From: Nematopogon swammerdamellus
Lineage: Eukaryota; Arthropoda; Insecta; Lepidoptera; Adelidae
NCBI GenBank assembly: GCA_946902875.1
Contig: OX336349.1
Location: forward strand, 16,887,891-16,951,890
Direction of reading: 5' to 3'
DNA: 64,000 nt
Positions 63,931 to 64,000 of this stretch are shown piece after piece. Below the pieces are notes generated by a model. It was not told where the DNA came from. It made no database searches and saw only the letters and a list, made by a program, of their open reading frames with translations. How positions within the stretch are numbered: the first letter of the stretch is position 1; each line of letters begins with the position of its first letter. The position numbers and the translations under genes were made by a program.

Positions 63931-64000
63931 TATATATATGCGTATTAAAGTATTTATGTAATATTCATTTGTAATTTATCATATTGCTTGACAGTTTAAT

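Overview
This window looks like repeat-dense, gene-poor insect chromatin, most probably from a moth or butterfly. That assignment is an inference from the repeat types: a TTAA-flanked piggyBac-like element, several tRNA-related SINE families, RTE/CR1-like LINE fragments, and copies of interspersed repeats whose ends read GGTTCCGTA...TACGGAACCC. I found no convincing intact host gene, rRNA gene, functional tRNA gene, CRISPR array or bacterial-type gene. Almost every stretch I can interpret belongs to a mobile element, a foldback/MITE or a tandem array.

Two LTR retrotransposons dominate. Element 1 (29234..41512, minus strand, Ty3/gypsy type) has very long LTRs of about 3.0 kb that look almost identical, a TACT target duplication, a primer site matching the 3' end of tRNA-His and a clear polypurine tract. 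It encodes an RG-rich Gag and a Pol that starts with a G-patch-like motif. Pol is frameshifted near its end, and a LINE 3' fragment lies beside its tail. Element 2 (47684..54424, plus strand, Ty3/gypsy type) has 348-bp LTRs that are identical as read, a CTCG duplication and one open gag-pol frame. Its unusual parts are an Arg/Ser-rich repetitive N-terminal extension with no in-frame ATG, a DFG instead of DSG/DTG at the protease site, and eleven 37-bp repeats upstream of the 3' LTR.

Region by region: 1-13 kb holds SINE copies, LINE 3' fragments, an inverted pair of MITEs about 5 kb apart, large foldbacks and a tRNA-headed SINE. 13.9-15.4 kb is a decayed piggyBac-like element. 15.4-29.2 kb has LINE relics, SINEs, a possible THAP-like exon remnant and two large foldbacks. 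29.2-41.5 kb is element 1. 41.5-47.7 kb has SINEs, a pogo/Tigger-like TA-flanked element and a repeat with a 312-bp internal array. 47.7-54.4 kb is element 2, inserted in a SINE that also carries a second SINE-like insertion. 54.4-59 kb holds more repeats. 59-63.5 kb is an array of 572-bp units whose first copy was split by a 1.3-kb hAT-like element with a perfect 8-bp duplication and by a SINE-like insertion with an 11-bp duplication.

Family letters are local names. A is the ~335-bp SINE-like repeat; B is the SINE with tRNA-like and 5S rRNA-like segments; C is the tRNA-headed SINE; D is the LINE 3' fragments on the minus strand; E is the GGTTCCGTA-ended repeats; F is the 105-bp MITE; G and H are further interspersed repeats. 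The pieces do not form one pathway. The order of nested insertions gives a relative history: arrays and SINEs first, then DNA transposons and family A, with the LTR elements among the latest arrivals.
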